Origin: JBMSHD01 sp049416425
GTDB taxonomy: Bacteria > Pseudomonadota > Gammaproteobacteria > Francisellales > Francisellaceae
Reading direction: 5' to 3'
Assembly (NCBI GenBank): GCA_049416425.1
Contig: JBMSHD010000083.1
Coordinates: forward strand, 1-10,418
Length of the DNA: 10,418 nt
Shown here one piece after another: positions 5,814 to 10,418 of the stretch. The notes beneath the pieces were generated by a model that was not told the DNA's origin, did no database searches, and was given only the letters and a program-made list of their open reading frames with translations. A program made the translations under genes and the position numbers. Numbering within the stretch: position 1 is the stretch's first letter; each line of letters begins with the position of its first letter.

Positions 5814-8800
5814 ATGAAAACAAAAATTATAACTACTATATTTACACTGGGACTTATAACTACCGCTTTAACCGGTTGTGGCGGTGGCGGTGGATCGGAT
5901 TCACCAAGTAATGACGACTCATCTATATTGGCATTTGATAATTCAAATGCATCATTACCATCAGAGTTGAAGATTGACTCAACAGCGGCGACAATTGTTG
6001 AGGTGATCAATAGCCCTCAGTCACAAACATTGCAGAATCAGCATCTTATGAATGTTGGTAATGCAGATGGATCAAGTATCAAAATTAATAGTATAACAGT
6101 CAATACGAGTCTTAATAAGAATGGCGAGAGTAAGGATGGTATTGAAATATTAACAGATAAAACCTTACCGGCTGGCAATAATTTGAATACACCACTTTGC
6201 CAGGATGGTCAGACTCTTGCGGTAAATCAAAAATGTGCGCTTGCCCTTAAAATTTATGGAGAGGATTTAGGAGCCGCTGGTGGAGTAATGACCGGCTATA
6301 TTGATATTGCCGCGCAACAGAATAATAAATCCGTAAGTTATCGTTCTGCGGAGTCTATATTGACATTTACCAGTGATCTTAGCAAACTGGTTGATGAGAA
6401 AAACCTGAGCATTACATTTGAAAATGATCAAGGCGATCCTACGCCACCTGTCTATAGTGCAGGTGGCTCGTTTAATATAGTATTGAAGAATAATAGCTCA
6501 CAAATTCTCAATTTTCCGACATTGTCTTTTAAAAAAGGCAGTTGGCTTGCCGATCAAGTGGATTTAGAGAAATCATCCTTAGAGTTTCTTGGCTCACTGG
6601 CTCCGCAAGCAACGCATACCTTCCAGGTGGTTTTTAAATCAACAGCAGAACAGGCACGGTTATTATCTGCCAGTAATGATGAGCAGAATAATTTAGATCT
6701 TAAAGTCAATGCCGCTAATTTAGATGAGGCCATTGAGCAGCCTGTGACGGTTGTAGATCAGGTTACTTATGCCTTTCAAGGAATCAGTGAACCTGGTCAG
6801 ACGACGATAAATCTGGTCAATGAAGGAAGTAATGACCAAAAAATTAACATCAATACAGCAGATCTTCCTCAAGGTGTCAGTTTAAATACCGAGGCTAGTA
6901 GTTGTCAAAATGGTATGATTCTTCCTGGGATGGTGGATAATCAATGCCAGGTTGTGTTAGATATTGCCGAATCAGCAAAAGGGGATGGATACTTTGAGTT
7001 TAGCAATGCAGAGGCGGGTAACCAGGAGAAAACGCATCGTATTTTTGTCAGCGTTCCCAAGGTTCAACTTACACTTAATGTCAGTAAAGATGGTAATTCC
7101 GATACAGACAATACCATTAGCATGGTGAATAACAGTCCGTTTGACCTGGATTTAAGTGACTTTGCCAGTAAGTTGTCATTAACTGATGATATGGGGCAGA
7201 CGGTCGATAAGAGCTTATATCAATTTGGGGCACCTTCAGCGGAAAATTTAAAAGCAGAAAGTACTGTCACATTACCATTGATCACTGAAAACGCAATGAT
7301 CGCTGGTATATATCATTTGAATCTGAATGCGAGTAACAGTAATGCCGATGCAGATTCCTACAACGTCGATTTGACGGTTAATCGTCCTGTTACTCTACAG
7401 GTCTCAGATATTGCCTCGGCGGTAATCGGTGATAACATCACTATTCCATTGAAAAATACATCGGATTTTCCACTGGATTTAAGTCAAAAAACATTACAGT
7501 CATTAATAGAGATTAAAAATGAGCAGGGTCAAGTCGTCAATCATACTGTTTTTGCAGGCAGTTTTGATAATTGTGGTAATAGTATTCCTGCATCAGGCAC
7601 TTGTACATTGACGCTAAATACAAGCAATACAGCCGCTAGTGCCGGACGCTATAGCTTGACGATAAACCCAACTTCTATTTATCAGGTCGTGCAATTGGTC
7701 AATGAGCAAAGTCAATCAATAAAGGCATTGAATTTTAATCTCAGCAGAGCCGATTCTCAGCTTGTATGGCAGCAAGAAGGTTTGTTGGAGAATATGGATT
7801 ATGGTTCTGACATACCGCAAAATGCGGTGTTTACGCTGAAAAATAATAGTGCCAATTTCAATCCAATCAAGATTTCGAAGATTGATTTATCATCGCTTAC
7901 TCATAGTAACGGCGTTGATGTTTCCGTTGTAGAAGATAGCTGTACGGGTAAAACATTAGCCGTGGGAGACATCTGCTCTTTTACGGTAAGTGTTGATGCC
8001 AAAAATGCTCATAAAGATGATACCGTGCAGGGTGATATTAATATTATGGCGACAGATGATGCAGGCAACTCCTTATTGGTTACATCCGCACAAAGTATGC
8101 GTATTCTTTCTCCTGTTGCTCTGTCTGCAAGTGTATCGACCGCAACTGTAGGTAAAAATGCGACGGTCACATTACAAAACAGCAGTAATTTCGCGTTTTC
8201 TGGTGATCTAGCCAAATTATTATTCATTACCGATTCAACGAAACAAACCATGCAGGTCGATCTTTCATCTGCGTCAGTTTGTAATACGATTGCGGCAGGA
8301 AAAAGTTGTAGTTTTGATTTTATGATTCCTGATGATTGGAAATCAGGCAGCTATGTTCTTTATTCCAGTAGTGATATCGATGCCAGTAAAATCATTGATA
8401 CCAGTTTTAATGTTAATGAAGTCGGCGATCTACAGTGGACAGGTTCTACTACCACACCATCGACTATTGTAAGAGGTCAGAAACAGTCACTTTATTATAC
8501 CCTGCAGTATACGGGTGAAAAACCGGCCACCATTACATCAATATCCTTACCGCAAGTCTTAGCTGGCAGCGGCATAATTCTATCACAAGACGATACAGCG
8601 GAAGATGCCTGTAAAAAAGATAAAGTTTTGACGGATGGCAGCACATGCAGTATCAATCTTTCAGTTGATGCCACAAATGCGGTTGATCCAAATGCATTAA
8701 AATTATTGCAGGGAACACTAGCCAGTGCAATATCAGGTTCATTATCGGTTGCGGTAGAGAATCAAAATAGCAGTTTAAATCAAAGCATCCAATTTAATAC

Positions 8801-10385
8801 AACACTTGATGTTGCGGATATGAGTATGCAACAGGACTCCGTTGGCTTGATTGGTCCTGGTGAGAGCTTTGCCGTAACGATTAACAATAACAGTGAAACA
8901 TCGGCTATTAAACCTGAATTTGTTATTGCTGATTGGTTGAAGCCTTATATTTCGATTACGCCAGAAGCTGTAACTATTCCTGAATCTGGTTCACAAAGCT
9001 ATACATTGAAGATTGCCGATGACAGCGCGCTAAATAGTCTTATCATACAAAATAAGGCAGCTATTGAACAAAACAGCTCAAATGGTGGTGTTATCTATAT
9101 TAAAGCGCCTGAATCTTCTGATGTGCTTATGCCAACTATAAATAGTACGGAAAGTGGTATTGTGCCCGATGACTCAGTAGTAATCTCTGATATGGGCACA
9201 AATCGTGCGCAGATTCGTTTCAGAAATAAATCGGCTAAAATCACCTATTCTATTGATTCAGTGGATAGCAGTAAACTTCCTGCTGGAGTCAGCTTATCAA
9301 ACGAGAGTACGTGTACAGGTGATCTGACCGCTGGAAAAAGCTGCGATCTTATTTTGGATATTGATTCTTCTAAAATAGTGGCTGGAGAGCAGGGTGGTAT
9401 TTCATTAAATTATAGTTATGATGGACATGGTTTTACAACGGCTATGGCAGCGATCAGTGCCGATAAGACACAGTTGAGTATCTTGCAGGCCAGTTCGGTT
9501 ACCTATAATTCAAAACCAGGTCTATTGACGGTTGCAAATACAGGACAGCTTCCCTATCAGTTTAAAGCGCTTACTGGGGCGTTGACGCTGCCAAATGGAT
9601 TGGGAGTAGATGAAAGCAGCTCAAATTGTGCCAATGCCATAGTAGAACCGGGTGGTCAATGTACGATTGCTGTGAAAACGACATCCACTAACCCCGACAT
9701 CTATAACGATGCCAATTATGTTGCCTTTATTAATGGAAATCCTCAGGCAGATAGCGTGCAAAGTCCGCCGTTTAGTGTAAAAGTGAATCAGCCAAGTATG
9801 CAGGTTAGTCTGAATCAGGTCAACCTGGATAATTATATCATCACGGTTAGAAATGGAAATAGTGACCAAGATACATTGGGCAATTTAACCATTACTACGC
9901 AGTTGAGTGGTGTTGATAGTCAATATGTTATTTCTGACCAGTGTAACACTGTACTGGCTTCCGCGGCAAGTTGCCAAATCGCCATTGGTATAGATAAAAC
10001 GAAGCTTAATCAATTATTTGAAACCCTGCCAGCCCTGAACTTGAGCATTAGTGGGACGGATATCAACCAGGATTATACGAGCAGCAAGTCATATCAAATC
10101 AATGCCAATTATGATGTATTCGCAACAAGTAATGATGGAAAGCTATATGGTTTAGAGAAGATGCAATCTTATGCTGGATATACCGGTTCTCTGATTGATA
10201 CCATAGTAGATGGTTCACTGCTTATGCGTGCGCCTGATGATACTACCAAACAGAAAGTTTTTGGTGTGACAAATACCTTAAAATCTTCACAGTTATCAAC
10301 AGCAACAGCTCTGAAATCAGGTGGCGCTATAGAGTTGTCGAAACCTGTGTATACGAAAAATAGATTAGGAACGCGCGCAAAATAA
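5814..10385 (+). CDS. Large repeat-containing lipoprotein with nine cysteine pairs, function unknown
   Basis: 1523 aa, family not recognised. The signal peptide has basic residues (KTK), a hydrophobic core and the lipobox LTGC with Cys22, followed by five Gly and an acidic/Ser-rich linker (to about 45). No Asp at +2, so outer-membrane sorting is expected. Residues about 45-1432 form some 12 diverged units of about 105-130 residues. Each has a strand ending in a motif like LKNNS or VANTG (near 80, 226, 336, 439, 548, 677, 789, 899, 1025, 1138, 1242 and 1347). Later in the unit comes a C-x(8-13)-C motif, often with LxxGxxC followed by alternating hydrophobic residues. Pairs are 129/141, 364/378, 587/597, 710/721, 823/832, 933/945, 1167/1177, 1272/1283 and 1377/1387. 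This resembles ASH/choice-of-anchor type Ig-like domains. The tail (1433-1523) is Cys-free and starts with VFATSNDGKLYGL, like one PQQ/propeller blade. It is probably transcribed alone, from the AT-rich region upstream. A surface scaffold or adhesin role is a guess. Confidence 0.85.
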   Translation: MKTKIITTIFTLGLITTALTGCGGGGGSDSPSNDDSSILAFDNSNASLPSELKIDSTAATIVEVINSPQSQTLQNQHLMNVGNADGSSIKINSITVNTSLNKNGESKDGIEILTDKTLPAGNNLNTPLCQDGQTLAVNQKCALALKIYGEDLGAAGGVMTGYIDIAAQQNNKSVSYRSAESILTFTSDLSKLVDEKNLSITFENDQGDPTPPVYSAGGSFNIVLKNNSSQILNFPTLSFKKGSWLADQVDLEKSSLEFLGSLAPQATHTFQVVFKSTAEQARLLSASNDEQNNLDLKVNAANLDEAIEQPVTVVDQVTYAFQGISEPGQTTINLVNEGSNDQKININTADLPQGVSLNTEASSCQNGMILPGMVDNQCQVVLDIAESAKGDGYFEFSNAEAGNQEKTHRIFVSVPKVQLTLNVSKDGNSDTDNTISMVNNSPFDLDLSDFASKLSLTDDMGQTVDKSLYQFGAPSAENLKAESTVTLPLITENAMIAGIYHLNLNASNSNADADSYNVDLTVNRPVTLQVSDIASAVIGDNITIPLKNTSDFPLDLSQKTLQSLIEIKNEQGQVVNHTVFAGSFDNCGNSIPASGTCTLTLNTSNTAASAGRYSLTINPTSIYQVVQLVNEQSQSIKALNFNLSRADSQLVWQQEGLLENMDYGSDIPQNAVFTLKNNSANFNPIKISKIDLSSLTHSNGVDVSVVEDSCTGKTLAVGDICSFTVSVDAKNAHKDDTVQGDINIMATDDAGNSLLVTSAQSMRILSPVALSASVSTATVGKNATVTLQNSSNFAFSGDLAKLLFITDSTKQTMQVDLSSASVCNTIAAGKSCSFDFMIPDDWKSGSYVLYSSSDIDASKIIDTSFNVNEVGDLQWTGSTTTPSTIVRGQKQSLYYTLQYTGEKPATITSISLPQVLAGSGIILSQDDTAEDACKKDKVLTDGSTCSINLSVDATNAVDPNALKLLQGTLASAISGSLSVAVENQNSSLNQSIQFNTTLDVADMSMQQDSVGLIGPGESFAVTINNNSETSAIKPEFVIADWLKPYISITPEAVTIPESGSQSYTLKIADDSALNSLIIQNKAAIEQNSSNGGVIYIKAPESSDVLMPTINSTESGIVPDDSVVISDMGTNRAQIRFRNKSAKITYSIDSVDSSKLPAGVSLSNESTCTGDLTAGKSCDLILDIDSSKIVAGEQGGISLNYSYDGHGFTTAMAAISADKTQLSILQASSVTYNSKPGLLTVANTGQLPYQFKALTGALTLPNGLGVDESSSNCANAIVEPGGQCTIAVKTTSTNPDIYNDANYVAFINGNPQADSVQSPPFSVKVNQPSMQVSLNQVNLDNYIITVRNGNSDQDTLGNLTITTQLSGVDSQYVISDQCNTVLASAASCQIAIGIDKTKLNQLFETLPALNLSISGTDINQDYTSSKSYQINANYDVFATSNDGKLYGLEKMQSYAGYTGSLIDTIVDGSLLMRAPDDTTKQKVFGVTNTLKSSQLSTATALKSGGAIELSKPVYTKNRLGTRAK
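5946..10109 (+). repeat. About 12 diverged Ig-like units encoded in tandem
   Basis: Approximate unit limits in residues: 45-185, 186-312, 313-415, 416-525, 526-645, 646-767, 768-868, 869-1000, 1001-1110, 1111-1215, 1216-1325 and 1326-1432. The first Cys of successive pairs is 235, 223, 123, 113, 110, 234, 105 and 105 residues apart, that is, one or two unit lengths. The three double intervals contain units 2, 4 and 9, which keep the N-x-S motif and the beta pattern but lack both cysteines. The repeats are seen only at protein level; no long identical DNA repeats are evident. Limits are by eye and may be off by 10-15 residues. Confidence 0.65.
10110..10382 (+). other. C-terminal module of the large lipoprotein, propeller-blade-like start
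   Basis: Residues 1433-1523. YDVFATSNDGKLYGLEKM resembles one blade of a PQQ-type or PilY1-like beta-propeller (pattern: hydrophobic-hydrophobic, then S-x-DGKLY-x-L). No further blades follow. The rest is Ser/Thr/Lys-rich and ends in basic residues (KNRLGTRAK). It has no cysteine, unlike most of the repeat units before it, so it is probably a separate domain or a remnant of a larger one. Confidence 0.4.
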
Positions 10386-10418
10386 CTTCCTTTTTTTCAT
10401 GGCGAAATATCTTCCAAT

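Noticed and set aside
5876..5896. GGCGGT-type repeat encoding the Gly run as a phase-variable tract
   Set aside because: It has only about two copies and the unit is a multiple of three, so changes would not shift the frame. It is an ordinary lipoprotein linker.
10367..10397. AGGAA/TTCCT stem followed by seven T after the large gene, terminator-like
   Set aside because: The stem is only 5 bp with a 15-nt loop that spans the stop codon; too weak to call.
10399..10418. ATG at the window edge as the start of another gene
   Set aside because: No ribosome binding site is visible and only six codons are available.

Overview
The window looks like a chromosomal segment of a gram-negative gammaproteobacterium with moderately low GC. 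The evidence is the two lipobox-type signal peptides, an outer-membrane efflux factor, a YqhA protein very close to the enterobacterial one, and a SufE whose active-site cysteine is residue 51. The gene style and the split FUSC pump remind me of Legionella/Coxiella/Aquicella relatives (Legionellales). That placement is an impression and was not tested. All genes read on the + strand.

Left part (about 1-4813): a compact efflux operon. A possible tail of an upstream gene (2-85) is followed by an outer-membrane lipoprotein of the TolC/NodT type (101-1534), a HlyD/EmrA-type membrane fusion protein (1538-2530), and two consecutive half-size FUSC/AaeB-type inner-membrane proteins (2508-3410 and 3395-4288). 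A YqhA/UPF0114 membrane protein (4292-4813) closes it. Junctions are 3 nt gaps or short overlaps, so the genes are almost certainly co-transcribed and translationally coupled. Together they would make a three-layer pump (inner membrane, periplasmic adaptor, outer-membrane channel) in which the usual ~600-700-residue FUSC pump is encoded as two polypeptides.

Middle (4814-5813): the 4814-5100 gap holds a GC-rich double-hairpin, MITE-like element bracketed by a perfect 15-bp direct repeat that includes the yqhA stop codon. A stand-alone sufE gene (5101-5520) follows, then a very AT-rich 293-bp intergenic region with promoter-like sequences.

Right part (5814-10385): one large gene for a 1523-residue lipoprotein. 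After a lipid-attachment Cys22 and a Gly-rich linker, I count about 12 diverged units of roughly 105-130 residues that look like Ig-like/ASH-type beta-sandwiches. All 18 cysteines other than Cys22 fall into nine close pairs at one fixed place in the unit; three units lack the pair. A Cys-free C-terminal segment of about 90 residues begins with a motif like a single beta-propeller (PQQ-type) blade. The function is unknown; a cell-surface or periplasmic scaffold or adhesive role is the natural guess.

The most notable items are the large Cys-paired repeat lipoprotein, the split FUSC pump with its own outer-membrane factor and a linked YqhA, and the direct-repeat-flanked palindromic element. I saw no tRNA, rRNA, CRISPR array or transposase gene.
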